The position numbers and the translations under genes are program-made. 61,288 nt of DNA, taken from Phytohabitans maris. GTDB lineage: Bacteria; Actinomycetota; Actinomycetes; Mycobacteriales; Micromonosporaceae. Shown piece by piece: positions 7,994-16,521 of the stretch (position 1 is the stretch's first letter; each line of letters opens with the position of its first letter). A model generated the notes under the pieces. The model had not been told where the DNA came from. It searched no databases and saw nothing but the letters and a program-made list of their open reading frames with translations. The DNA is taken from contig NZ_JAVHUY010000060.1 in assembly GCF_031085175.1 (NCBI RefSeq), positions 1-61,288 of the forward strand, given 5' to 3'.

Positions 7994-9264
7994 GCCGGCC
8001 CCTCGGGGAAGCTGAACTCGGCGATGGAGGCGGGCTTCATCGTCGCGCTGTAGCCGGGCTCGGTGGGGAGCAGGTACCGGCCGTCGCGGGTGCGTACCGG
8101 GTCGGTGAAGTGCTCGTGCAGGTGGTCGACGTACTCGACCATGCGCCCCTCTAGCGTGGCGCCGACCCGCAGGTAGTCGAAGACGGCGAGGTGCTGGACG
8201 AGCTCGCAGAGCCCCACGCCACCCGCGTGCGGGCAGATCGGCACGCCGAACTTGGCCGCCATCAGGATCTCGGCGAGCACCTCGTTGACCCCGCCCACGC
8301 GGCAGGCGTCGATCTGCATCACGCCGATCGCCTCCGCCTGGAGCAGCTGCTTGAAGATCACCCGGTTGGCGGCGACCTCACCGGTGGCGACCCTGACCGG
8401 GGCCACTGCCCGCTGGATCCGCGCGTGGCCGAGTACGTCGTCGGCGTGCGTCGGCTCCTCGATCCAGTACGGGTCGAACTCGGCGAGCCGGGCCATGTTG
8501 GCGATCGCCTCGTCGACGTCCCAGACCTGGTTGGCGTCCATCATCAGCAGCGCGTCCGGGCCGATCTCCTCCCGGATGATGCGGGCCCGCCGCACGTCGT
8601 CGTCGATCGGGCCGCCGACCTTCATCTTCATCGCCCGCCAGCCCTCGGCGTACGCCTGGCGGGTCAGCGCCCGCACCTTGTCGTCCGGGTAGCCCAGCCA
8701 GCCGACCGACGTGGTGTACGAGGGGAAGCCGTCCCGTTCCAGCTCGGCGCGGCGATCGTCCATCCCGGACAGTCCCTTGTCGAGGATTGCGGTGGCCTCG
8801 CCGGGCGTGAGCGCGTCGGTGATGTGGTGGAAGTCGACGCACCGGACGAGCTCGTCGCTCGGCATCTCGGCGAGCAGCCGCCACAGCGGCTTGCCCTCCA
8901 GCTTGGCCCGCAGGTCCCACACGGCGTTGACGATCGCGCCGGTGGCCATGTGGATGACGCCCTTTTCCGGGCCGAGCCAGCGCAGCTGCACGTCCGCGGA
9001 GAGCGAGCGCCAGAACGCGACCGGCGAGGCGAAGATCTCCTCGACCGACCGGCCGACCACGTGGTGGGCGAGCGCCCGCACCGCGGCACAGGTGATCTCG
9101 TTGCCGCGCCCGTTGGTGAACGTGAAGCCGGCGCCTTCCACACCGCGGTCCGTTTTCAGCGACACGTACGTCGCGGAGTAGTCACCCCGGTTGATCGCGT
9201 CGGAACCGTCGCCGGCCACCGCGGTCGGAAACCGTACATCGTGGACATCGAGAGCGGTGATCAC
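7984..9264 (-). CDS. Enolase-superfamily L-fuconate dehydratase-like enzyme
   Basis: A 426-residue mandelate-racemase/enolase-superfamily acid-sugar dehydratase. Metal and base motifs are visible: MKMKVGG (Lys-x-Lys), MDANQVWD, WIEEPT, GEVAANR, QIDACRVGG and CPHAGGVGLCELVQH. The last is characteristic of L-fuconate dehydratases. The start is the GTG at 9264, which overlaps the stop of uxaC as GTGA; reading frame further upstream belongs to a uxaC shadow. Characterised L-fuconate dehydratases also accept related acid sugars, so in this operon the enzyme may dehydrate altronate or mannonate to 2-keto-3-deoxygluconate. No UxaA- or UxuA-type dehydratase is seen. Confidence 0.85.
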   Translation of the reverse strand: MITALDVHDVRFPTAVAGDGSDAINRGDYSATYVSLKTDRGVEGAGFTFTNGRGNEITCAAVRALAHHVVGRSVEEIFASPVAFWRSLSADVQLRWLGPEKGVIHMATGAIVNAVWDLRAKLEGKPLWRLLAEMPSDELVRCVDFHHITDALTPGEATAILDKGLSGMDDRRAELERDGFPSYTTSVGWLGYPDDKVRALTRQAYAEGWRAMKMKVGGPIDDDVRRARIIREEIGPDALLMMDANQVWDVDEAIANMARLAEFDPYWIEEPTHADDVLGHARIQRAVAPVRVATGEVAANRVIFKQLLQAEAIGVMQIDACRVGGVNEVLAEILMAAKFGVPICPHAGGVGLCELVQHLAVFDYLRVGATLEGRMVEYVDHLHEHFTDPVRTRDGRYLLPTEPGYSATMKPASIAEFSFPEGPAWR

Positions 9265-10670
9265 AGTCGGAAGATCCCCTTGGGTAGGCGGTACGCCAGG
9301 TCGACGATCGTCTCGGCCGCCTCGTCCAGTGGCAGGCGGTGCTCGGCCACCAGCCGGGCGAGGAAGCCGGCGTCGATCCGGCGGGCGACGTCGTGACGCA
9401 CCGGGATCGAGCAGAACGCCCGGGTGTCGTCGACGAAGCCGGCGGTGTTGTAGAAGCCGGCGGTCTCGGTGACGGCCTCGCGGAAGCGGCGCAGCACCTC
9501 CGGCGAGTCGAGGAACCACCAGGGCGCGCCGAGGTACATCGCCGCGTAGCCGCCGGCCAGCGGGGCCAGCTCGCGGGTGAACGTGTCCTCGTCCAGCGTG
9601 TACACGACGAGGCGCAGCCGCGGGTCGTTGCCGTACGCGGAGAGCAGCGGTTCGAGCCCGTGCACGTAGTCGGTGGCCTGCGGGATGTCGCCGCCCACGT
9701 CGCGCCCGTGCTTGCCGTAGAGCCAGCGGTTGTGGTTGCGGACCGCGCCCGGGTGCAGCTGCATCACCAGGCCGTCCTCAATGGACATCCGAGCCAGCTC
9801 GACCAGCATGTGCGCGCGGAACGCCTCGGCGTCGGCCGCCGTGGCCGCGCCGCGCAGCCCGCGCTCGAAGAGGGTGGTCGCCTCGCTCTCGTCGAGCAGC
9901 AGCGTGCGCGCGGTCAGGTGGCCGTGGTCGGAGGAGGTGGCGCCGGCCGCGATGAACGCCTCCCGCCGCTTGCGCAGCGCCGCGAGGTACCCGGGGTAGG
10001 TCGCGGTGTCTTCGCCGGTCATCTCCCCCAGCCGGCCGACGTTGTCGGCCCAGCCCTCGAACTCGGGGTCCACCACGTTGTCGGGGCGGAACGTGGTGAC
10101 GACCCGGCCGCCCGGCCCGCCCCAGCCGTCCGCGGCGAGCTTGGCGTGCCGGCCCAGGTCGTCCAATGGGGACTCGGTGGTGGCGAGCACCTCGATGTTG
10201 AACCGCTCGAAGAGCGCCCGCGGGCGGAACTCCGGCTCGGCCAGCTTCGCCGCGATCGCGTCGTACACCTGGTCGGCCGTGTCCGGCCCGAGCGCGGTCT
10301 CCACCCCGAAGACCTCGCGGAACGTCTCCTCCAGCCAGAGCCGCGAGGGGGTGCCCCGGAAGAGGCGCCAGTGCTCGGCGAACCGCCGCCAGATCGTCCG
10401 CCCGTCCGTCTCGTACGGCTCGCCGTCCAGCGTGCGTACGCCCAGCGACGCCGGGGGCACGCCCTGGCTCAACAGCATCCGCGTGACGTAGTGGTCCGGG
10501 CAGATGATCAGCTGGGCCGGGTCGGGAAACGGCGCGTCGTCGGCGAGGATGGCGGGGTCGACGTGCCCGTGCGGCGAGATGATCGGCTTGTTCCTCACCA
10601 GGGCGTACAGCTCCCGGGCGATGGCTCGCTGCGTGGGCTCGGACGGGAAGAGCAGGTCGGCTCGGGTCAC
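9261..10670 (-). CDS. uxaC: Uronate isomerase (glucuronate/galacturonate isomerase)
   Basis: A 469-residue UxaC, the usual length for the family. It interconverts D-glucuronate/D-fructuronate or D-galacturonate/D-tagaturonate, the first intracellular step after pectin breakdown. Metal-site segments of the amidohydrolase fold are present: ISPHGHVDP near the N-terminus and MQLHPGAVRNHN in the middle. The GTG at 10670 is chosen for its AGGAG 7 bases upstream; that Shine-Dalgarno overlaps the stop codon of the preceding gene. It overlaps the dehydratase gene by four bases (GTGA). Confidence 0.93.
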   Translation of the reverse strand: MTRADLLFPSEPTQRAIARELYALVRNKPIISPHGHVDPAILADDAPFPDPAQLIICPDHYVTRMLLSQGVPPASLGVRTLDGEPYETDGRTIWRRFAEHWRLFRGTPSRLWLEETFREVFGVETALGPDTADQVYDAIAAKLAEPEFRPRALFERFNIEVLATTESPLDDLGRHAKLAADGWGGPGGRVVTTFRPDNVVDPEFEGWADNVGRLGEMTGEDTATYPGYLAALRKRREAFIAAGATSSDHGHLTARTLLLDESEATTLFERGLRGAATAADAEAFRAHMLVELARMSIEDGLVMQLHPGAVRNHNRWLYGKHGRDVGGDIPQATDYVHGLEPLLSAYGNDPRLRLVVYTLDEDTFTRELAPLAGGYAAMYLGAPWWFLDSPEVLRRFREAVTETAGFYNTAGFVDDTRAFCSIPVRHDVARRIDAGFLARLVAEHRLPLDEAAETIVDLAYRLPKGIFRL

Positions 10671-10680
10671 CTCGGGGCTC

Positions 10681-12003
10681 CTATTCGACGGTGAGCAGGT
10701 CGGCGACCCGCACCGGCTGGCCGGTCTCGAACGAACGGTTGGCGGCCAAGCCGGTGAGCAGCGCCAACGCGCCGTCGCGGGCACTGGCCTCGCGGCCCAT
10801 GGGGTCATTTTCACCGCCGAAGAGCACCGCGGTCATGCGGACGTCCGCACCTCCGTGGCCTTCGCGCGTGTGTCCGGGTACGGGGATCTCGCGCGGCCGC
10901 TCCCAGAACGGGTGCACGGTGATCCGGGCCGAGCCCTCCTCGACCGCCGCCTCGACCCCGTGCAGGGCGCCCTTGAGGCCCTTGGCCCCGGCCGGGCTGA
11001 CGAAGTCGTTCTCCACCACGTGCAGCTCCAGCCGGCCGCGGCTGCCGTTGAACATGACCCGGTACCCCTCCCACGGCGAGTACGCCGTCAGGTGGTACGT
11101 CATCGTGGCGCCGCTGGTGTAGTGGGCGAGCACGGCCATGTCGTCCTCGATGGTGACGCCGGGCCCGAAGACGTTGACGTCGCGCTGGTAGCCATCCTCG
11201 GCCTCGGCGTCCAGGTAGAGCGCGCGCAGGTGCGGGTTGGCCGCGAGGTCGATCGCGAACGGGTCGCCCGCCGCCTCGCTCGATCCGTGCGCGCGGGCGT
11301 AGTCGCGGGCGTACCCGTGGCGGTGCCCCGCCTCGCCGTAGAAGAAGAGCCGCCCGTACGCCATGACCTCGACCGGCGCCGCGCCGAGCCACCAGTTGAC
11401 CAGGTCGAAGTGGTGGCTCGCCTTGTGCACCATCAGGCCGCCGGAGTTGGCCTTGTCGCGGTGCCAGCGCCGGAAGTAGTCCGCGCCGTGCCGCACGTCG
11501 AGCAGCCACTCGAAGTGCACCGAGCCGATCTCCCCGATCTCGCCGGAGGCGAGCACCTCGCGGACCTTTTCGTGCAGCGGGTTGTACCGGTAGTTGAAGG
11601 CGACGGTCACCTGGCGCCCGGTCTCCGCCACGGCGTCGAGGATGCGCTGGCAGCGCGGGGCGTCGGTGGTCATCGGCTTTTCGGTCACCACGTCGCACCC
11701 GGCCCGGAGCGCGGCCACGATGTACTCGTCGTGGGTGCGGTCGACGCTGGTCACCAGCGCGACATCCACCCGCTCCTTGTCCAGCATCGAGACGAAGTCG
11801 CCGGCCGGGTAGGTCGGCACGGTGGGCGCGCCGGCGCTGGCCAGCCACGAGTTGTGCAGGTCCATCCGGGCCTGGTTGACGTCGGCGAACGCGACGAGCT
11901 CGGCGCGGTCCGGGTGGGCGAGCAGCGACCGGACGAACATCTCCGCGCGGGAGCCGGTGCCGACGAGGGCGTAGCGACGCCGCCGCGGCGCTTGATCCGG
12001 CAT
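10681..12003 (-). CDS. Gfo/Idh/MocA-family oxidoreductase, first gene of the uronate operon
   Basis: A 440-residue NAD(P)-dependent oxidoreductase. The Rossmann motif (YALVGTGSRAEMFVRSLL) opens the protein, EKPM lies near residue ~105, and the catalytic region includes NYRYNPLHEKV and VHKASHHFDLVNWWLG. The ATG at 12003 is preceded by GAGAGGA. It differs clearly from the second oxidoreductase of this operon (5358-6521) and is not a recent duplicate. Position directly after the LacI operator at 12023-12036 suggests that operator controls the operon. The substrate is unknown; uronates or deoxy-uronates are plausible from context. Confidence 0.8.
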   Translation of the reverse strand: MPDQAPRRRRYALVGTGSRAEMFVRSLLAHPDRAELVAFADVNQARMDLHNSWLASAGAPTVPTYPAGDFVSMLDKERVDVALVTSVDRTHDEYIVAALRAGCDVVTEKPMTTDAPRCQRILDAVAETGRQVTVAFNYRYNPLHEKVREVLASGEIGEIGSVHFEWLLDVRHGADYFRRWHRDKANSGGLMVHKASHHFDLVNWWLGAAPVEVMAYGRLFFYGEAGHRHGYARDYARAHGSSEAAGDPFAIDLAANPHLRALYLDAEAEDGYQRDVNVFGPGVTIEDDMAVLAHYTSGATMTYHLTAYSPWEGYRVMFNGSRGRLELHVVENDFVSPAGAKGLKGALHGVEAAVEEGSARITVHPFWERPREIPVPGHTREGHGGADVRMTAVLFGGENDPMGREASARDGALALLTGLAANRSFETGQPVRVADLLTVE

Positions 12004-12022
12004 CGAGCATCCTCTCTGGGTA

Positions 12023-12036
12023 TGCAAAGGTTTGCA
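12023..12036. promoter_or_regulatory. LacI-type operator in front of the uronate operon
   Basis: TGCAAAGGTTTGCA is a perfect inverted repeat, TGCAAA-N2-TTTGCA. It sits 20 bases upstream of the ATG at 12003, where bound repressor would block transcription. Arm sequence and two-base centre are typical of LacI/PurR/CcpA-type sites. The likely binder is the LacI protein encoded divergently at 12237. Confidence 0.65.
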
Positions 12037-12116
12037 GTGGCAAGGTGCCACGCCAAGCCCCGGGGAGTCAACGACGACTCCATAATGTCCAGCTATGTCG
12101 CCTTCAGCGGTTGAAG

Positions 12117-12127
12117 CAAGCGCTTTC
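12117..12127. promoter_or_regulatory. Second LacI-type palindrome between divergent transcripts
   Basis: AAGCGCTT (12118-12125) is a perfect 8-bp palindrome with the central CG that LacI-family proteins wedge open. It lies between the other two operator-like sites, about 95 bases from the first and 60 from the third, a layout compatible with DNA looping. Confidence 0.5.
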
Positions 12128-12165
12128 CACCCGCCTTGTCGTAACGAACCCGCAATCTAAGCCCG

Positions 12166-12194
12166 TTGACACGTGAGCAACCGTTTGCATTAAT
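12166..12194 (+). promoter_or_regulatory. LacI gene promoter with operator in the -35/-10 spacer
   Basis: TTGACA (12166-12171), a 17-base spacer and ATTAAT (12189-12194) form a good sigma-70-type promoter 42 bases upstream of the lacI start. The spacer ends with GCAACCGTTTGC (12177-12188), a near-perfect palindrome of the PurR/LacI class (GCAAnCGnTTGC). Binding there would occlude RNA polymerase, which predicts autorepression of the regulator and probably of the importer genes behind it. Confidence 0.65.
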
Positions 12195-12236
12195 TGGCCC
12201 ACCCGAGTGACGGGTGACACACGGAGAGGAGTGCGC

Positions 12237-13241
12237 GTGCCAGCCACGATCCGCGACGTCGCGCGTGCGTCGGGAGTGCACATCTCCACCGTGTCGCGCA
12301 CGTTCTCGGCGCCACACCTGGTCAACCCGGAGACCCGCAGCCGCGTGCTCGCCTGCGCGGAGCACCTGGGCTACCGCCCCAACCGGGCCGCCCGCGCGCT
12401 CATCACCGGCCGCACCCACAACATCGGCCTGATCGTCGCCGACATCGCCAACCCGTTCTTCCCGCCCCTGATCAAGGCGGCGGAGAGCGCCGCACGCCAC
12501 CGCGACTACCACATCTTCGTCACCGATACCAACGAGGATCCGGCGGTCGAGGAGGAGCTCGTCCACGCCCTCGCCAAGCAGGTCGACGGGGTGCTGCTCT
12601 GCAGCCCACGCATGAGCAACAGCCTGATCGAGCAGCTCAGCCGCGAGGTGCCACTCGTCGTGATCAACCGGCAGGTCACCGGCCTGCCGTCCGTGGTGAT
12701 GGACGTCGCCCAGGGCGCCCGCCTCGCGGTGGAGCACCTGACCGGCCTCGGGCACCGCCACGTCGCCCTGCTGGGCGGGCCGCGGGGCTCGTGGACCAGC
12801 CGCGAGATCCGCCGCGCCGCCACGGCCGCCGCCCGCACCGCCGACGCGGAGCTCACCGTGCTCGGCCCCAACCAGCCCACCGAGCACGGTGGCACCGCCC
12901 AGGCGGAGCAGGTTCGCCGCATCGGCGCGACCGCGGTGCTCGCCTACAACGACCTCATGGCGATCGGCCTCATCGAGGGGCTCGACTCGCTCGGGGTGCG
13001 GGTGCCCGAGGAGGTCAGCATCGTCGGCATCGACGACATATCGCTGAGCCGCCTCACCCGCCCCAAGCTGACGACGGTGGCCAACCCCACCGGGGCCGCC
13101 GGCCGGGCGGCCGTCGACATGCTGCTGCAGCACGGCGACGACCGTCGTACCACCGCACAGGTAACGCTCCAGACCGAACTGGTGATCCGCGACTCGACAG
13201 GCCCAGCACCAACGGGCAAACCGCACACTGTCAAGGAGTGA
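12237..13241 (+). CDS. LacI-family transcriptional regulator of the pectin/uronate locus
   Basis: A 334-residue repressor. Residues ~3-52 are the LacI DNA-binding head: ATIRDVARASGVHISTVSRTF is the helix-turn-helix, and LGYRPNRAARALITGRT includes the hinge. The rest is a periplasmic-binding-protein-like ligand domain (NIGLIVADIANPFFPPLI, VSIVGIDDISLS). The GTG at 12237 is preferred over 12207 because GGAGAGGAG ends six bases before it and LacI proteins start close to the HTH. It lies divergent from the catabolic operon and directly upstream of the sugar importer, with three matching palindromes between. The effector is probably a uronate-derived metabolite (inference). Confidence 0.9.
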   Translation: MPATIRDVARASGVHISTVSRTFSAPHLVNPETRSRVLACAEHLGYRPNRAARALITGRTHNIGLIVADIANPFFPPLIKAAESAARHRDYHIFVTDTNEDPAVEEELVHALAKQVDGVLLCSPRMSNSLIEQLSREVPLVVINRQVTGLPSVVMDVAQGARLAVEHLTGLGHRHVALLGGPRGSWTSREIRRAATAAARTADAELTVLGPNQPTEHGGTAQAEQVRRIGATAVLAYNDLMAIGLIEGLDSLGVRVPEEVSIVGIDDISLSRLTRPKLTTVANPTGAAGRAAVDMLLQHGDDRRTTAQVTLQTELVIRDSTGPAPTGKPHTVKE

Positions 13242-13249
13242 ACCAAAAG

Positions 13250-14557
13250 ATGCACCCCGGTATCCGAACGCACAGACGCCGCCTGCTCCGCGGGCTCACC
13301 GCGGCGGCCATCGCCGTCCCGCTGGTCCTCGGTGCCGCCGCATGCGGCGACGACGAGGGCGGCGGCAGCTCCGACCCCAACGCCCCGGTCCGCCTCTCCG
13401 TCTTCTACTGGGGCAGCGAGGCCCGCGCCAAGCTGACCGAGGACGCGCTCAACGCTTACAAGGCCAACCACCCGAACGTGGAGTTCGAGGTGACCTGGCA
13501 GGCCAACCAGGGCTACGCCGACAAGCTGGCCACGCTCGCCGCCGGCGGTGACGTGCCCGACCTGTTCGCCCTCGACGACAACATGCTCGCCGACTTCGCC
13601 ACCCGCAACGTGACCGCCGACCTGACGGAGTACAAGGGCAGCAAGCTCGACGTCTCCAAGTTCCCGCCCAGCCTCGTCGAGTACGGGCAGGTGGACGGCA
13701 AGCTGGTCGGCATCTCCGCCGGGGAGAACACGCAGGGCCTGGTCTACAACAAGACCCTGCTGGCCAAGAACGGCCTGCCCGAGCCGACCACCGGCCAGAC
13801 CTGGGAGCAGCACATCGACTGGGCCGCCCAGGTCGCCACGAAGACCAAGGTCCCGGGCACCCAGGACCCGAGCGCCGACTACAAGGCGTTCTGGGTGTGG
13901 ATCCGCCAGCAGGGCAAGGACCTGTACAGCGGCAAGCAGCTCGGCTTCACCGAGGCCGACCTGGCCGCGTGGTTTACGCTCTGGAAGGGCGCGCGCGACA
14001 AGGGCGCCACGCCGACGCCCGACGTCATCCACGAGGGCAACGTCACCGACATCAGCAAGCAGCTCGTCGTCACCGGCAAGGCGGCCACCTCCTGGGTGTG
14101 GGCCAACCAGATGCCGGAGCTGAAGAAGAACACCAAGGACGAGCTGGGTGTCGTGGCCTACCCCGGTGACCCGAGCGGCCAGTGGGCCCGTTCCTCCATG
14201 TACTGGAGCGTGGCGCGCAGCAGCGACAAGAAGGACACCGCGGTCGACGTCATCAACTTCCTGGTGAACGACCAGCAGGCGGTCAACATCCTCGGCACCG
14301 ACCGCGGCCTTCCGTCCAACATGGACCTGCGGACCGCGTTCGCGAACACCGTCACCGACGCCAACATGAAGCTGTCGATCCAGGTCGAAAACGACCTCGC
14401 CGCCAAGTTCGGCAAGGCGCCACAGGTGCCGCCGAAGGGTCACAGCACCTTCCGCTCGGAGCTGGTGAAGGCCGCGGAGAACGTCCAGTTCGGCAAGGCA
14501 ACGCCGGAGAAGGCCGCGGCCGACCTGATCGCCGTCGTCCAGCCGAAGCTCGGCTAG
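13250..14557 (+). CDS. ABC transporter sugar-binding lipoprotein
   Basis: A 435-residue family 1 extracellular solute-binding protein. The signal sequence carries a twin-arginine-like start (RTHRRRLLRG) and a lipobox ending in Cys32 (GAAAC). The mature part shows the usual two-lobe pattern: VFYWGSEARAKLTEDAL, LFALDDNMLADFA, GLVYNKTLLAKNGLPEP. AAGGAG at 13233-13238 serves as its ribosome site and overlaps the end of lacI. It heads an importer unit with the two permeases that follow. From the locus the ligand is probably an oligogalacturonide or unsaturated uronide. A paralogue lies at 17216. Confidence 0.9.
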   Translation: MHPGIRTHRRRLLRGLTAAAIAVPLVLGAAACGDDEGGGSSDPNAPVRLSVFYWGSEARAKLTEDALNAYKANHPNVEFEVTWQANQGYADKLATLAAGGDVPDLFALDDNMLADFATRNVTADLTEYKGSKLDVSKFPPSLVEYGQVDGKLVGISAGENTQGLVYNKTLLAKNGLPEPTTGQTWEQHIDWAAQVATKTKVPGTQDPSADYKAFWVWIRQQGKDLYSGKQLGFTEADLAAWFTLWKGARDKGATPTPDVIHEGNVTDISKQLVVTGKAATSWVWANQMPELKKNTKDELGVVAYPGDPSGQWARSSMYWSVARSSDKKDTAVDVINFLVNDQQAVNILGTDRGLPSNMDLRTAFANTVTDANMKLSIQVENDLAAKFGKAPQVPPKGHSTFRSELVKAAENVQFGKATPEKAAADLIAVVQPKLG

Positions 14558-14662
14558 CTGAGGCCGTCTGATGGCGCGACCAGCACTGTGGGTTGATCCC
14601 TGCGCCCAATTGTTCGCTCGCAAGCTCGCTCACGTGGCGCAGGTACGGAGAGGAGTTCGCTC

Positions 14663-15646
14663 GTGGCGTTGACCACGGCGGAACAGCCGTCGGTGCGCGC
14701 AAACCGAGCCTCCGGGATCCCCGCCAAGCGGCGGGGGTCCCGGCGCGGCCGGCGTAGCGAGGCAGTGGCGGGTTACGTCTTCCTGTCGCCGTGGCTGCTC
14801 GGCCTGATGGCCGTCACCGCGGTGCCGATGCTCCTGTCGCTCTACATCAGCTTCACCGACTACGACATCCTCAGCCCGCTGAGCGAGGTCGAGTGGGTGG
14901 GGCTGGACAACTACGAGCGCATGTTCACCGCCGACCCGTCGTACTGGCGGTCGGTGACGGTGACCGTGTCGTTCGCGCTGATCGCGGTGCCGCTCAAGCT
15001 CGCGGTCGCGCTCGGCGTCGCCCTGCTGCTCAACCGGGCCTGGCGCGGTGTCGGCCTCTTCCGGGGCCTGTTCTACCTGCCCTCGCTCATCGGTGGCAGC
15101 GTCGCGCTGGCCATCGTCTGGGTCAACATGTTCAACCGCGAGGGCGCCTTCAACGGCTTCCTCGGCCTCTTCGGCATCGAGGGCAAGCCCTGGGTCAACG
15201 ACCCGTCCTGGGCACTGGAGACCCTGATGGTGCTCGCCATCTGGCAGTTCGGCGCACCGATGGTGATCTTCCTGGCCGGGCTCAAGCAGGTGCCCACCGA
15301 GCTGTACGAAGCGGCCTCGGTCGACGGCGCCGGCCGGTTCCGGCAGTTTCGCAGTGTCACGCTGCCGATGCTGTCGCCGGTCATCTTCTTCAACCTGGTG
15401 CTGGAGACCATCAACGGCTTCCAGGGATTTACCGCCGCCTTCGTGCTCAGCAACGGCACCGGCGGTCCGGTCGACTCCACCTTGATGTACACGCTGAACC
15501 TCTACATCAAGGGCTTCACCGACTACGAGATGGGCTACGCCTCGGCGATGGCGTGGGTGTTCCTGCTGGCGATCGGCATCATCACCGCCGTCTTCTTCAC
15601 GACCGGGCGGTTCTGGGTGCACTACTCGGATGGAGATGACAGCTGA
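14663..15646 (+). CDS. ABC sugar transporter permease (MalF type)
   Basis: A 327-residue inner-membrane permease with six predicted membrane segments. The EAA loop that docks the ATPase is visible (ELYEAASVDGAGRFRQFRSVTLPML, ~residues 213-237). The GTG start at 14663 has GGAGAGGAG upstream. The stop overlaps the next permease as TGATG. No ATP-binding subunit is encoded nearby, which is common for actinomycete sugar importers that share an MsiK-type ATPase. Confidence 0.93.
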   Translation: MALTTAEQPSVRANRASGIPAKRRGSRRGRRSEAVAGYVFLSPWLLGLMAVTAVPMLLSLYISFTDYDILSPLSEVEWVGLDNYERMFTADPSYWRSVTVTVSFALIAVPLKLAVALGVALLLNRAWRGVGLFRGLFYLPSLIGGSVALAIVWVNMFNREGAFNGFLGLFGIEGKPWVNDPSWALETLMVLAIWQFGAPMVIFLAGLKQVPTELYEAASVDGAGRFRQFRSVTLPMLSPVIFFNLVLETINGFQGFTAAFVLSNGTGGPVDSTLMYTLNLYIKGFTDYEMGYASAMAWVFLLAIGIITAVFFTTGRFWVHYSDGDDS

Positions 15647-16521
15647 TGGGCACGCACGCGCTCGCTGCGTCCCGCCGCCCCTCCGGAATCGCGCGCGGCA
15701 TCGTACGCATGCTGGTCCTCGTCGCGATCCTCGGCGTCGTGCTCTATCCGCTCGCCTGGATGGTCGGCACGTCGCTGAAGTCGCAGCCGGAGATCGCGAG
15801 CAACACGGGGCTGCTGCCGGAGGAGTTCACGCCGGGCAACTACACCGACGGGTGGAACCACTTCGACGTCAGCTTCGCGCGGTTCTTCCTCAACAGCACG
15901 ATGGTGGCGCTGCTGACCGTCGTCGGAAACGCGGCCTCCTGCCTGGTCGCCGCGTACGCCTTCGCGCGGTTGAAGTTTCCGCTGCGCGGGTTCTGGTTCA
16001 CCATCATGATCGGCACCCTGCTGCTGCCGCAGCACGTGCTGACTGTGCCGCAGTACATCCTGTTCAAGCAGTTCGGCTGGGTGGGCGGCGACTGGCCGTA
16101 CATGCCGCTGCTCGTGCCGCAGTTCCTGGCCACCGAGGCGTTCTTCGTCTTCCTCATGGTGCAGTTCATGCGGGGCATCCCGCGCGAGCTGGACGAGGCG
16201 GCGAAGATCGACGGCGCCAGCCCGTTCGGCATCTTCCGGTACGTGATCCTGCCGCTGAGCCGCCCGGCGCTGGTGACCACGGCGATCTTCTCGTTCATCT
16301 GGACCTGGAACGAGTTCTTCCGCCAGCTCGTCTACCTCTCCGACCTGAAGGACTACACGCTGCCGGTGGCGATGACGCTCTTCATCGACTCCAGCGGGCA
16401 GAGCTCGATCGGGCCGATGTTTGCGATGTCGGTGCTGTCGCTGCTGCCGGTGTTCCTGTTCTTCGTCGCCTTCCAGCGGATGCTGGTCGAGGGGATCAAC
16501 ACGAGCGGACTCAAGGGATGA
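15646..16521 (+). CDS. ABC sugar transporter permease (MalG type)
   Basis: A 291-residue partner permease with six predicted membrane segments. The EAA loop reads ELDEAAKIDGASPFGIFRYVILPL (~residues 184-207). The ATG overlaps the preceding stop by one base, and its own stop overlaps the next gene as ATGA, so the permeases and the DUF624-like protein are translationally coupled. It forms the membrane channel with the MalF-type subunit. Confidence 0.93.
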   Translation: MGTHALAASRRPSGIARGIVRMLVLVAILGVVLYPLAWMVGTSLKSQPEIASNTGLLPEEFTPGNYTDGWNHFDVSFARFFLNSTMVALLTVVGNAASCLVAAYAFARLKFPLRGFWFTIMIGTLLLPQHVLTVPQYILFKQFGWVGGDWPYMPLLVPQFLATEAFFVFLMVQFMRGIPRELDEAAKIDGASPFGIFRYVILPLSRPALVTTAIFSFIWTWNEFFRQLVYLSDLKDYTLPVAMTLFIDSSGQSSIGPMFAMSVLSLLPVFLFFVAFQRMLVEGINTSGLKG

